A stretch of 64,000 nt of DNA from Cordilura impudica (taxonomy: Eukaryota; Arthropoda; Insecta; Diptera; Scathophagidae), in the NCBI GenBank assembly GCA_963682025.1, contig OY821518.1, forward strand, positions 141,695,529 through 141,759,528, read 5' to 3'. Shown here piece by piece: positions 45,101-57,891 of the stretch. The translations under genes were made by a program, and so were the position numbers. The notes beneath the pieces are model-generated. The model did not search any database. It was not told where the DNA came from and saw only the letters and a program-made list of their open reading frames with translations. Numbering within the stretch: the first letter of the stretch is position 1; each line of letters opens with the position of its first letter.

Positions 45101-45870
45101 GTCTTTTATATCCACAGTGTCAGTTAACGAATTTTGATCGACGTTGTTGTCGTTGCTAAAATTTCATTTTTTTATGTAGGATGTTACTTTTTCATCTAGT
45201 GATGAGTTGTAGTTCATTGAAAGGTTTTATTAGCTTTTTGAAATTTTCCAAAATATTTTTGAACCGGTAGGAAGTTTGGATATGAATTTTGACCAGCTTT
45301 CATTTCTGTCTTTGTTAAGGTGGAAGTTGATTAAGTTATTTGATTGCTTAACTTTTGCTGTAAGTTGAGCCTTATTGTTATCATTACATCGTTGAAATTT
45401 ACCTGATTAAGTATTTACTTAAATCAAATATTTGCCTCTGCCATTCAGTTTTATTACCTTTTGGTATTTTATCGAATGAATTTTAAACAATATGGGTAAC
45501 TTTCTGTAAGACTGGGTCGACATTGTCCATACTTACGTGATCAGAGTTCAGTTCCTTATGAAATGTCTGAGACTTGTAAATAACTGGTCCTTTTCTATCA
45601 GTTTTACTTAATATGCAAACGGCATAATCACGATTGCCTAAACATGGAGGGCATATAACATTCCTAATACAACATTTAGCACTATGACCGTACCTTTTTT
45701 ATCACTGAGTTGGCCCTCTATTACCCTTTAGCGAATTCCTCAAATTAACAGAAATACCATAGAAGTATCTTATTGTCATACATTCTCTTTTTGTCATTTG
45801 TATACGATTAATCTCAATAAAATAAAGCGCATCGTCGGCATTTGACCTCTCCTACAGACTACAGATTAAT
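45101..45870. other. Gene-free stretch
   Basis: Possibly more decayed LINE sequence upstream of the Jockey fragment, but no frame is convincing. Confidence 0.35.
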
Positions 45871-45875
45871 TTTGG

Positions 45876-46290
45876 GGTAGTCACACACAGTCACTCATAG
45901 TCACGGAGTGATACAAATGGCATTTCCCCTCATCCGATCGATCTGAAACTTGGTCCACACACTTGCTGTGAGAAAAAATTAACTTTGACTTAGTTACACA
46001 CAGTCATGCATGGTCACGCACAGTCACGGAGAGATTTACAACGGATTTATCCACATCCAATCAATCTGAAACTTGTCGATATACTTGCTGTAAAGAAAGA
46101 TTAACTTTGACATAGTCACGCACAGTCACGCATAGTCACTCACAGTCACGGAGAGATTAAAACCTCACTTCCCCTCATCAGATTGATCTGAAACTTTGTC
46201 CATAGACTTGTTGTAGCCAAAGATTAATTTTAAGATAGTCACACACAGTCACGCACAGTCACGCACAGTCACGGAAATATTCAAAACTCA
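45876..46290 (+). repeat. ~115 bp minisatellite with AGTCACGCAC blocks, four units
   Basis: Each unit combines short AGTCACNCA repeats with CATCAGATTGATCTGAAACT-like and ACTTGCTGTAAAGAAAGATT-like text. Units start near 45876, 45995, 46115 and 46235. Confidence 0.85.
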
Positions 46291-47819
46291 TATTCATAAG
46301 GAAAGAAAGAGTTTTAATAAAAACTTTGTTTTTATGGGTTAAATTATCTTATCTCTTATTTCATGTGCATTAAATTTAAGCTTTGATTATTTAAGTAGTT
46401 TAATGCCATCTTCCCTACAAGAAATGAATGACTGAAACTAACACATAAACAATTTTTGTACTAACACACTTGCAGTTTTTTTCTATTTAAAAACATATGA
46501 CTGTCATTGCTGCTGTTGTAGAGTTGTTTTTGTTAAGGTTTAGGAAAGGTAAGTAATTTATTAAATTAAAAGTTCAAGTTAATTTTTGTTGTTTCTTTAG
46601 GATTCTTCAAAATATGTCAGTGAATTCGTTAGTGCCATTCTCAATTGTGGTGGCACGTCCCTCCATTATACCCTTCCACAATTTATTTTTTGCTCGCTTG
46701 TGGCCTATTCCTGTTGGATCGTTACTTAAAGATATTACTGTAGAATCTTCACAAACTTTCAATCTAGAACTTTTATACCTCTTAGGAAACGCATTTGTGT
46801 AAAGAATTATATTGTGCGACAATATGTTATATCCTGGATTTCGATTGTGAATGCTGTACCAGAAAATAATATGGTTAACTATTTGATATTATTGATGGAC
46901 TTTTTATGATGTTGGAAGATAATACACAAGAAATATAATTATGTGAAACAACGCTGACACAGTTTATTTAATCGATTCGTACTGATTACTGATTGTTAAT
47001 ACATGCGCAATCACCAAATGAACTTATTAAGGTAATGTACTAACATTTTATTAAAAATTGTAGCTAGAAACAAAGTAAATCTTCCTTGCAGCATTTTACA
47101 CTAATCCTTATATCTATCTTTCAGTCTGTTGCCATAACATGGATATGGGAGTTTGTTTTAATATTTGAATGTTTTAATTTATGCCATTCTGGAATATAGT
47201 GTCTGGAATATGATGTTGATAATATGAAATGAAATTAGTTTCTTCAAAAGAACAAAGATCTCAGAATATTGAACAAATTGATTTATGGAGGTATTATCAC
47301 AATATCTCACACACCGTTCTGTACAAACAAAGGTAGCAGATTTGAATGGATACATCATTTACTCATCAATTTTCCAAATGAATTGTATCAGGTTTGGCCG
47401 AAATTGTTAATTCACAACACTCAAAAGGTAAGCTTTAATATAAATTGTTGATATATAGGTAAGTGTTATAATAAATTGTTTTCTTTAAGAAACTACTGAT
47501 TGCACTAAAGCCCATTTCCGAAAATTTCTATTGAGTTTAGGGATGTTTCTAGTGAAAAGTCAGCGAAGTTGTTTAAATATCTGTTTTAAGTTAAGCCCAT
47601 TGTCCTGTTTCAACATTGTCTCAAAGTTATCACCACGTTTCGGAATTAGTGATATTGTTGAGTTTTTAATATTTAATGTTTATTTTTAATTTTGAATTTG
47701 ATTTTTAATTCAATAAATAAATAAATAAAAAATAATAAGTTGTGTTTCATTATAATCAAGTGTGACCGGTCAATGATGATGTATATATCCATCAAATGTG
47801 ACCGGTCAACGATGATATT
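46291..47819. other. Gene-free stretch with possible splice-like signals
   Basis: GGTAAGTAA at 46548 and TTTCTTTAG at about 46600 flank a short gap, followed by 62 codons (46614-46802). A 60-codon frame (47269-47451) ends in AAAAGGTAAGC. Neither product is recognised and both may be chance. CARATGTGACCGGTCAA-type direct repeats are at 47758-47812. Confidence 0.35.
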
Positions 47820-49185
47820 TATTTGTTTATTTATTTATTCAAGTATTGTAATATCCATCCAGGCCAAGTAAATCTTATTACATAGCAATAATCCTGAGAT
47901 CAAGAGACTTACAAATATCTTAACATATTAACAAAAACAATATCGTATATCATTAATTCAACATATCGACTCCCCAGCCGTAACGTAAGATAAAGAAAAC
48001 AAAGTAAAAGTCAATATTATAGTACAAATGTCCCAATTAGCGATAGCCATAAAATAAGCAGTAACGTAATGAATTAGAAAATTCAAGAAAAGAATAATGA
48101 GCAAAAGAAGTAGCACAATCTTAGCAATGTATGTGATAGCTACAAAAATATTAAACAAAACTAGCAAAGTGCTGAAGCAGTTTTAAATGAAAATACATAG
48201 CTCATAAGGCAGTCGGTTCCAACACCGAGCCACCCTGACCACAAAAGACCTTTCAAACAAAGACCTCACAATCCTAGGAATAAATACTTGAGGGTTTCTA
48301 GTAGATCGTGAAAAAATAAATACATTACATAATTTAATAGGTCTGCCAGTTTTTATGACCCTATGAAATAAAATTAAATTGCGGTATTTAACAAAGCTTT
48401 CAAATGAACATCCAAGGAAGCGATGAACATAGCTCGATATATGAACCCGTCTTCCCACACCATAAATAAATCGCACAATTGTATTGACTATACATTTCAG
48501 TTTTTTAAAATGTGTGCCAATTGTACCTGATATCACCTCAAGTCCATATAACACCTGCGACATCAAGAGGGAATGACCTAATCTTAACTTGATTCGAAAG
48601 GGTAGGAAAATATTAATGGAGTAAATCCTACGCAATGAGCCCCAGATTCTACCAGATAAAGCATCAATATGGGGTTTGAAAGACAGCTTATTATCAAGCA
48701 CAACCCCTAAACACTTTAGTTGGCTGCAAAATTCAAGCACAGATTCACCTAAGAAAATATTAAAGTCAATTAAGAATCGATTAGTAGGGCCAAACATAAT
48801 AGCCTTAGTTTTAGAAGAATTTATGGATAATGAGTTTGTCAAAGCCCACTGTGAGACACACTCCAGACAATGGTTTATGTCATGTTCTAAGACATCAGAA
48901 AAAAAGCGGATACCTTTAAATAGCAAAAAAACATCATCAGCAAATATGAACGTATCACAGGTCCTTGAGTCAGTAGTCACATGGAAATCATTTATATACA
49001 AAATGAACAATAGAGGACCTAAAACGGACCCTTGAGGTACACCAGAGTAAGGAGAAAGTAAGCCAGATCTAAAACCATTTAGTACCACAAACTGTGATCT
49101 ACCACTCAAATAGGATATTATTAGTTTACAAGCCGAATTTGAAAACCCAAATTCATATTTAAGCTTATATATATATGTATATCTA
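47820..49185 (-). pseudogene. LINE reverse transcriptase, 5'-truncated, long open frame
   Basis: The frame to 48183 is open for about 335 codons of RT: LIISYLSGRSQFVVLNGFRS, then GVPQGSVLGPLLFILYINDF, TFIFADDVFLLF (active site FADD), SINSSKTKAIMFG and LKCLGVVLDNKLSF. It then covers the C-terminal region to WNRLPYELCIFI. The 3' untranslated part ends in TTTATTTA-type repeats at 47820-47840 (plus strand). The 5' break is near 49185. It is related to the fragment at 35930-36793. It is one of the best kept RTs here. Confidence 0.85.
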
Positions 49186-50130
49186 TCATCGTTGACTGCT
49201 AAACAGCGGTAGAGTGAGCAGTTCAGATATATATTATATGGTTTACATACTTTCATAGGTTAGAGTAAGTTGCAAAATCACATGTACACAAAAATTTCGG
49301 TCAGTTTTGGCATATTTGCCTTAATAAAATGATAGAAACTTTGTTCTACGCGATGACCGACACTTCAGTCAGTAGTGACGGTCATATCACCGGTCAAATG
49401 ACCGTCACTGTTCTTGTAGGGTTCATATTCTTTTATATATGTATTGTTTTCCAGTTCAATACATAACCACTGAGAAACCGTGAGCAATGTCTACAATTAT
49501 TGATCGAGTTTACAATTTCACCTACATTAATATTTGTTGAATCTTCATCGTCATCTAGCAAACGAAATCTGTTGGCATTAGAGTGAAGAGTTCTGGGTTC
49601 TTTAAACCTTTGATTATTTCCTCAACATTATTTCCGTTTACCAGCCATAAATTAATAAATTTAATATAAATTAACAATGAAAAACGCGAGAGCGTGAAAA
49701 ATAAACACGTACGGATCAGCTGATACTGAAGTACTGATACTTTCTGAAATTCATTTGAAGAATGTCCCAAAGAATATTCTCTGAAACCTGAAAGAGAAAA
49801 AAAAAGATAGAGAATTGATATTACAGTCACAAAAATGGAATGAATTTCATTGTGATAACAATGCAGCTGAATACGACGCATTGCTATGCTAATACCAACC
49901 AACTGTATGTCCTTTAGTCTACGCCTTTCCGATATGTTTTACTTTTTCTCCAACAATAGCAACAAGAACAAGACCGACTATACAATACCCAATACCAGAA
50001 AGTGATTCTGAGTCAATTGGTATAATAAAAAGTGGGTCGAAGCCAAATAACTTTTACAGTTACAACCAAACAAAAACCTCGTGCTTTAAATAAACAAACT
50101 CATTAAGGCAATGCATGGGTCCACACGTGT
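49186..50130. other. Gene-free stretch with R1 scrap
   Basis: GACCG-rich inverted motifs (GTGACGGTCATATCACCGGT, then CAAATGACCGTCAC) occur at 49373-49410. An R1 fragment (AGAAAGTGATTCTGAGTCAA) is at 49985-50075. Confidence 0.45.
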
Positions 50131-50330
50131 GTAGTGGCCATGGCAAAATTCCATGATTTGGGTTACGTATTGCTACCGCAATCACCAGATTTAGCTCCCA
50201 GTAACTAATTTCTATTTCCAAATCTAAATAAAAAGCTCGGCGGAAAAGGATTTATCTCTAACGATATATCATTGATCAAACAAATGCCTATATTAGGATA
50301 CAAATTGGAGAAAAACTGTCTTTCATTCAG
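50131..50330 (+). pseudogene. Mariner transposase C-terminal fragment
   Basis: It reads VAMAKFHDLGYVLLPQSPDL, then APSN, a stop, FLFPNLNKKLGGKGFISND: the last catalytic block of mariner (…SPDLAPSDY.LFP.L). The third catalytic Asp has become Asn, followed by TAA. No termini were seen. Confidence 0.8.
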
Positions 50331-51032
50331 CGGTTTTATTGATCTGCCCGCAAAGTCATATAAAAGACGATTTCTTCTGGGACGAAAACTTGGTGCGGAA
50401 TTCTTTCCAAACAAAATAAAATACGGTGCAACTTTTGAAATATTATTCTTTAAGGAAATTAATAGACAAATCTCAATCGGCAAGCAATATAAATAAAATC
50501 TATCACTTTTATAACAGGACTATTCGAAATCGTGAATATTTTTTGTCGGCTTATTTTTTGTCGATACTGCCACGCGACTGAATCGTTGTTTTCCTCATTT
50601 ATGTTCAATTCCATGATGGAAATAAGGAAATAGGCATGACGGAGTTGCATAAAAACCATATTGCTTGCACGTAATCCATGTAATGTAATCAATTTTAATG
50701 ATTAAGAAACTAAAAAACAACATACTCGCATATATTGTAGGTTTTCAGCTATCATCTAGCTGATTAGGAAATATATAGTTGGTTTCAGTTGCTATAACGA
50801 TAACTAAAAGTGTTTATATTATATATGTTATGGGGAAAAGTTAATGAAAAAAGTATTGGAAACCTTAACCGACCTTCACCTCAGTTAAAATAGAGCTAAA
50901 GTAAGCGAGCCGCAATATTTTTTTCGAAAATAGTAATTAAGAAGTGTTAATAAGAATTAAATATAAATTTTTTCAGAGATATACTGTTATGGACACAAAA
51001 ATTGGGTCATTAATATTTTTATATATTTTTTA
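50331..51032. other. Gene-free stretch
   Basis: No recognisable features. Short frames only. Confidence 0.4.
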
Positions 51033-51250
51033 TTTTTGATGTGTAAACATCTATACGCGCAGGGGGTAAATTTCTATTTCACAATATAATCACAAAAATA
51101 GCGTAACATGTGAGCTCACATGTCAATTGTTTGCTATAAGTGATACATAGATGACGCTTTATGTTTGATATTAAAAAAGTGACATAAAAAAATCTTTAAT
51201 TACTAGATGTTTACACATCTCCCCTATGATCGGACACATGATTTTTTCAT
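51033..51250 (+). mobile_element. Small element Y, uninterrupted shorter copy
   Basis: It runs TTTTTGATGTGTAAACATCT ... ATTACTAGATGTTTACACAT and on to CGGACACATGATTTTTT. The 15-base GATGTGTAAACATCT (51039-51053) and AGATGTTTACACATC (51206-51220) are perfect inverted repeats. This copy shows the empty Harbinger target. Confidence 0.75.
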
Positions 51251-53443
51251 GCGGAACTGCAAAAATAGTTTGTAGGAACTTATTGTCAATTTGTCGTATT
51301 TCAAAAATGATAATCTAGTATCACCTTATGAAACAAACATTAATAAGTGCTGGCAAAAATATAGGATCAACATTTAAATTTTTAGAAATTTTTACATTTG
51401 GTTGAGATAAATCTCAATAAATTTATTATAAATTGCCTAGTGGCCTAGTTAGCCACACGTAACCGTAACCAAACGTATCAGCTGTTTTTTTTTTTTTTTT
51501 TTTTTTGTTACTTGAAAAGCATTTAGAGCAGTTACCGAACTGAACTGTCACGTCCCAATATGTTTAAAATAGTTTTTTTGCTAGGTTTGTACGTGACATT
51601 TGTGAACAGCTGATAAGGTTTGGTTAATTTTACAAAGCAACTTGCTGGTTCATTTTTACGTTCTATAATTGCATTAAATGTCAACGTTACATTTACGGTA
51701 CGGTTACATTTAAAAAACGTGTAACAAATACGTCTTAATGGAGACACAGTATTAAGTTAAGCAGACTTTCGCTCTGCATGCCTTAGATATCAAACAGTAT
51801 TGCCAGTTTTTCCATGGATCGTATCCCCAAATAATGAATTGTTGTCCACAAAAATTCCCCCTAAATTTGTTTAAAAAAAAAAAATTATATTTCTATTAAA
51901 ATTAATTTGTTTATATATTAATGTCAGTAGCGGCATTCTTCGGATCGAATATTCAGTTTTTCAGCACTTTGATCGGGATACCATGACTTTTGCTGTTCAC
52001 TATGTGTGGATTTTTGAAATATTTGCAAGGTTTCCTTTTTCTTTTCTATCAAAAGTTGGATCATATTAAATCTGAAGACAATTGAACCACAGAAAGTTGA
52101 GGTAGAAATGGATTGAAAATTGGAGAAAAAATTTCTTTTGACTTTTGAAAAAGTGTTATGCTAGAAATTAGATTTCAACAAGTTATACAATTAGAAAAAC
52201 AATTTCTAAAATCAAAAACTGAGATAAATTGTTACTCAGTATATTCGGCGTAATCAATCCTTATCAAAAATTAAATATAATTCTATAAGTCTACATTAAT
52301 ATTTTCAATTAAACTATATTTTCGATTAAATTATAATATAATTTATTTCGAATTTCAACTCTGTTTAAACTTTAAAAAATAGCTTTTTTCATTAATTTTA
52401 TGAAAATCATACTATTCTAAACAAAGACAAAAAATAGCGCGTCGGTCGTAAAAAAAATCAGTTGGCATAAGTTTAGCAATTCGTACTTAAATGATTCCAC
52501 AATTTGGTGCAGAAACTGCTTTCCTATTACAATATTGAGGAGAATTTTATTAAGGACTTTAATTTACTAAACTTCTCTTTCAGCAGTGTTCCTTACAACA
52601 AATAAAATTAATTACAGTAGTAATTGCAATATGTCTGAAAAATGACGATAAATCTAACAAACATAAAATTCTGAATAATTTTTTCCATCTTGAAATTCCA
52701 TTGTCGTAATTTCAATTCAAATCGAAGCTTTAATGAAAATTATATTTAAATTATTTATAAATGTGATAATTCGAAAACTTATTATTGTGTACCCTGATCA
52801 GCACTAAATTAGTTATATCTTACAATTTACATTCACTATGGTTCGAAGTTTTAACGTTAGTTTGAATAATTCGCACAAAACAGTAATTTATGAATGTATA
52901 TGCAAATCAAAATTGTTTAGTGAAAGAATGCATTCATTTAAATCGCCGTCAAATTCTCTATCCCAGAACCAAAAAGTTTATCCCTGTTTTCAAACAAAAA
53001 TCCCCATTTTGGGTTTAAGTCCCATTAACTGGTAGCACTGGAAGCAAGCATTGTTTAACTTTTTGTATTCAATACTATATTCATACTCTCTCATTTTAGC
53101 ATGTTGTTTATTGCTTCATCTCCTACTATACCAAACAAATATAGTTTTAGGAGTATTATTAGGTAATACTGTCGATTTGTATATCATTCTCTGTAGAGAT
53201 AAAAGAGAATACAATTTTTACTTACGGGTACTTATGTACCTACTTACTGTGTTTGTCGTTTGCCGATGCAATTCTGATTACTTTCTAACAGCTACGCTAT
53301 AGTTTCTAAAGTTTGTTAGTCATTTTGTCTGAATCAGAGTGAGTGGGTAGGCGCGTCGCGCGATAGTTTAATATTTAAAGAGTTTGCTGTTAAAGAGAAA
53401 AAAATATTTAAATTCATTACATATAATCATTATCATCATAAAG
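51251..53443. other. Gene-free stretch upstream of GNAT gene 2
   Basis: AT-rich. A 22-base T run lies at 51486-51507. The last 130 bases include GGCGCGTCGCGCGATAG near 53351 and are the likely promoter region of the next gene, but no TATA box or initiator is convincing. Confidence 0.4.
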
Positions 53444-55331
53444 ATGAGCCAACTAGAAAATGAAATATTACATGAATTGACGGATCTGAATGATTTACAA
53501 CGGTTGAGGGATTTATACCGTAACAACTGGCCTGCAAATTGTGTCGGTTATTATTGTTTAGATAACTTCTTCAAGTGGAAAAGTAGGGAGTGTAATCTTA
53601 AAAATCTTAAGATCTATACATCAATGCATGAAAAAGGTCTATACGTGATTATAGATCGTTATCAACTGTTTTTAGGTTCTCTAAATAAAATAGATTGTGA
53701 AAACTTAACAAAAGCTTTGATGAGTTTAGATTGGTCTAAAGCTCTCAAAGTGAGTTCGTTTCTCGAATGTCACAGACCAGCAGTATTAAATGTTGTTGAG
53801 AATAAACAACTAAAATTGGAATATGATAGTTTGACTTTAATGTACTATATGTCGTGTGAAGATGCCCTTAAATTGGACACAAGGTAAAATATGTATGTAT
53901 GTATGTATATACGATAGGGGTATAACTTTTGAGCAATTTTTGAAAATATCAAATCGGCCCTAACCATTCCGAAGATCCAATCAAAAATTATGGGTTGTCG
54001 TTTTAAAAGTACCGCGTTCATGCTCTCGTCAATTATATAAAAACATATTTTCTTTAAATTTAAAAACAAAAAATATTTATTTTTTAACGTGCTTTGAAAA
54101 ATTAAAATTACTAAAGGGAGTGTAACCGCCACGCAAACATGATATAAAAAATTTTAAAAAAATAACATAACATAAAAAAAAAATAGGAGGTGAACCACAA
54201 AACGTTATATTTTATATTACGGACTCGGTGTGAAATATTTAAGTTACATTATTATTATTACATATATAATTTTTTTTTTGCAGAAAAAATTCAATGTTGG
54301 TCCATATTTTTCACAACAAAACTAGGAAATTAAACATTTGTTATCAAAATCAAGAAAAATTATCATTAATGGTTATTTCTAGAAACCACAGAATTGAGCA
54401 TTATTATCTAAAAGCCGCCATCAGATCTATGGCTGTAGATGTGATTTAAATTATAAAAATATTAAAAAAAAAAAATGTATTGAATTGTTTAAGAAAATCC
54501 TTTGCCTGCGGAAGGTTTTGCTTTGATATTAATACATAATATTGGTTATCTCGTGGTGCTAAAAAATCCGGCTGTCAAACACAAACAAATTGCCAACATG
54601 CTGGCAATTTCATTTTAGATGTCAAATGTTGACAGGGGTTGTAAATGACAAGACATTAAACCCCGTTTTCATACAACTGACAATAATTTACAACAATTGC
54701 CATTGAAAATGACATAATGAAAACCAGTCATAAGACTGAATTTTTGTTAAGCCCCTAATGTAGAATATACATACATATATATGATACAAACATTATTGTG
54801 CTGTTTCTAGGATATTGTAATAGTTTTATGTTTCAGTTGCCCCAAAGGATTTGTTGCAAAACCTCTTACTTCTGCCACGGATGCTGAGACCATTGATTCA
54901 CTTTGGCCTAATAAACACCAAGGTTCATTATTTCTTGTTAAACGTTTGATCGATTGGAATTCAAATATGGGTATATATGTCGAGGATAATAATGAATTAG
55001 TCGCCTGGTGTTTGCGGTTAGATTAAATATATATTTTTTCATAGTTATTTAGAATTTTAATTTGATGTTATATTTCAGTCTACAGGGTGGATTTCTTGGA
55101 GCTTTGCAGGTTAAAGACACCCACAAACGTTTAGGTTTGGGCGACGCAGTAACACGTGCTACAGCTCGTTGTATAGCTGAGCAGGGTGATGATATAATGG
55201 CTTTGGTTAATGCAGTAAATTATCCATCACGCGGAATGTTTGAAAAGTTGAATTTTAAAGTTACTAATAATTGTTTTTGGCTACGAACATACCCAACTAT
55301 AAAAAATTACAGTTGGCCAGAGGGAGAGTAA
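53444..55331 (+). CDS. GNAT/FR47-family N-acyltransferase-like gene, three exons
   Basis: Exons 53444-53883, 54837-55016 and 55079-55331 join with GT/AG borders in phases 2 and 2, giving 290 residues. The N-terminal domain (residues 1-147) has LNDLQRLRDLYRNNWPANC, YYCLDNFFKWK, LTKALMSLDWSKALKVSSFL and the YYMSCEDALKL strand. The catalytic GNAT domain follows: SLWPNKHQGS, ELVAWCLR, then QGGFLGALQVKDTHKRLGLG, where RLGLG is the acetyl-CoA pyrophosphate loop, and PSRGMFEKLNFKV near the end. Expected to acylate a small acceptor from acyl-CoA; the substrate is unknown. AATAAA at 55391 is 60 bases past the stop. It is a paralogue of the gene at 16631-24689; that gene has an extra intron in the N-terminal domain. 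No lesions were seen. Confidence 0.88.
54284..54449 (+). other. Possible alternative terminal exon in intron 1 of GNAT gene 2
   Basis: A strong acceptor (T run, then GCAG) is followed by 55 codons in phase with exon 1 before a TAA. If used, it would truncate the protein before the GNAT domain. It resembles nothing known and may be chance. Confidence 0.25.
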
Positions 55332-55537
55332 AGTATATAATAATGCACCAAAGGAAATTCAAAATGAATTGCAGATCTAATTTCTATTCAAATAAAACAT
55401 ATTAATCAATATTTTAAACATTTTGTGAGGGCAATTTCCTTGCAGAAGTTCTTAAAATTTAATTTTTTGAAGAAAATCTCAGAATATATAAAAGGTTAGT
55501 ATAATAAAGTCCTGAAAATTTCTTTTATACAAACAGC

Positions 55538-56335
55538 TGCGGTCAGAAAAATAGCACCAGGATAAAAAGAAAGTTCTTCGTTAGATATTTGTAAATAGGT
55601 AAAACTGATTTTATTGAATACTTGTCATAAGGTACTTACAAGACTGTGAAACAATATTAAATAACAAACTGTTGATTTGGTTTTTTATTTCATTACATAT
55701 TTTCAACTTTTTTAAAACAACTTAAAAGACACTCAGTCAAAAAAAAAAACAACTGTTCTTATTGTGTTAAAAATAAATACTTAAACTAAAGATAAATAAA
55801 AATAAATTAACGATTTTGAATTCAGCATTTTTATGTTATCTTCTCATATTGAAATTAATATTTTATTGCGTGCCCATTATTGGCAATAACCTCTGCACAA
55901 CGTTGTTGCATCCGATTTCACCAGATTTAGGGACTTCTCCATCGAAATTGAGTTCCAGATTTGCTGAACAGCAATCCAATAGGCTTCATTACTGATTGGC
56001 TGTATTTGGGATACTCCCTTCTTTATATCTGTCCATAAATTCTCGATTGGGTTTAGATCTGCGGACTGAGCTGGCCATTCCATCACGTTTACTCTATTGT
56101 CCTGAAACCACTTTTTTGCAAGTTTGCTAGTATGTTTCGGGTCATTGTCTTACTTCAAGACCCAAACCAGCGGACACACTTGGCTCATTTTTAGCTCTGT
56201 AGCTGCATAAATAGGGTCTTCTTGCATTGTCTGACCAAACGCTTAACCATTAATGGTGACAAAAATTCGCTTGCAAAATCGTTTTTCAGATTTTTAAGTA
56301 AATTTTTTACAATCATTTTATTAGAGTAACCAACC
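55538..56335 (-). mobile_element. Tc1-type transposon fragment
   Basis: One end begins ACAGCTGCGGTCAGAAAAAT, resembling Tc1-type termini. Transposase coding is on the minus strand. The other end is missing where repeat R2 begins at 56336. Confidence 0.65.
55877..56170 (-). pseudogene. Tc1-like transposase C-terminal part
   Basis: It reads DNDPKHTSKLAKKWFQDNRV (second Asp block), then MEWPAQSADLNPIENLWTDI, with the catalytic Glu in IENLW. This is the DD34E pattern. The frame is broken upstream near 56150 by a stop, and the N-terminal half is absent. Confidence 0.85.
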
Positions 56336-57369
56336 AATTTTTATACCCTCCACTCCAGTGTGCAGAGGGTATATATAAGTTTGTCATTCCGTTTGTAATA
56401 ATAAGATAAAAAAAAATCTGGACCCCATAAAATATATATATTTGTGATCCTTATAACAAGCGGAGTTAATGTAGCGATATCCGTCTGTCCATCTGTCCGT
56501 CTGTGGAAATCACGATGACGGCTTTAATCGGGCAACTAGCTTGCTCGTTGGCATAAAAAATGATTCACTAACATCCTGAGAAATTTGCTATTTAAAATCA
56601 TCCAAATCGGTTTATCTGGTCCCGAGAATTGATCGAAGGAGTAACAAAAAGTCTTGAAAAAATATGATTTGCCTATGTTGTTCTTGTCACGATAACGTTC
56701 TCAATAATACAGGTAGGGTAGTTGTTGTTAATGAGAATGTTTCACTAACATCATGAGAATGTTTCTGTTTTTTAAATCGTGACAATAGGTGTCATCGGTG
56801 CCGAGAAATCACTGAAAAGGTAAAATATGATGTTTTCCTATATTGTTATTCTAAATTTTGTCATAGCTGTAGCTGTTGTTTTTATGGTCGTTATGGTAAT
56901 AATATAAAAATTCGCCAATATCAATATTTTTTGGTGTAATATTTAAGTGCGTTAATTAATAAAACAAACTTTATAAAATCAATTTCAATATTTTTCGATT
57001 TTTATAACATCACAAAATGTTACAAATTGATACATACTACAGTTGCAAATATCAAAATACTGTAAATAACATTCATTTATTCTGTATATGTATATCCATA
57101 ATAAGCGCATATAAAAAATAATATAAATATAAATTATTTTATTTATGCAAAATACTGCAATTTTTGGGGTTGCAAAAAATAGTATGATTTTAAGGGTTCT
57201 ACTTTTACTTGCATTCAAAAGAAGTAGTGAATCCATAAAACATCTACCCTGTAAAAAATTGGTGTTTAAAAAAATTTTTTTTGTCAGATGTCAATAATAT
57301 AATATAGATGTCAATAATTTTTAATTATAATACATTTTTAAAATTTAATATTTAATGTTTGGCGCAAGC

Positions 57370-57617
57370 AAACGTCATTCCCGGACTACCGAGAATTTTC
57401 TGCACGAGTTATTCGCATTAGGAATAATCGCGGAGCTCAGCTCAATCCAAAGTGCAATGATCAAGCCTCGCCCTGGGAAACATGTGTTCATGCTTTTCTT
57501 TGCACAAACGCCATTCCCAACTACCAAAAATTGTAGGCACGAGCTATTCACATTAGGAATAGTCGCGGAGCTCAACTCAATTAAAGTGCAATGATCAAGC
57601 ATCGCCCTGGGAAACAT
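57370..57617 (+). repeat. Tandem duplication, ~125 bp, two units
   Basis: Units share CGAGYTATTCRCATTAGGAA, TCGCGGAGCTCARCTCAAT and TCGCCCTGGGAAACATGT, with about a dozen differences. Base composition is more balanced than the flanks. Confidence 0.85.
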
Positions 57618-57891
57618 GTATTTATGATTTTCTTAACACAAACCGAACTTCTTATGGCACATTAAAAATAAACTAATTGAGAAGTATAATTCATCATTAC
57701 GCTGTATTATAATACTATTTTCTTATTTTACTATTAGCTAGTAAACAAAGTGATCGTATCATTGTGAACGAAATAGAATAAAAATTGTGTGCAGATTTCT
57801 TTTACTTAAAAACCTGTTTCTACAGATAGTGAAAAAAATCCCAGTAAACATTTTATGCAATAAATGATCATGTGGAGTCTTTTTTGACTTT

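Noticed and set aside
45876..46290. CRISPR-like array
   Set aside because: Units are diverged minisatellite repeats in an animal genome, with no unique spacers of constant length.
46607..46822. Overlapping open frames on both strands
   Set aside because: Neither has recognisable features. The splice-like signals nearby are weak evidence alone.
57355..57617. Coding exon pair
   Set aside because: Open on both strands only because the unit is duplicated; no splice sites and no recognised protein.
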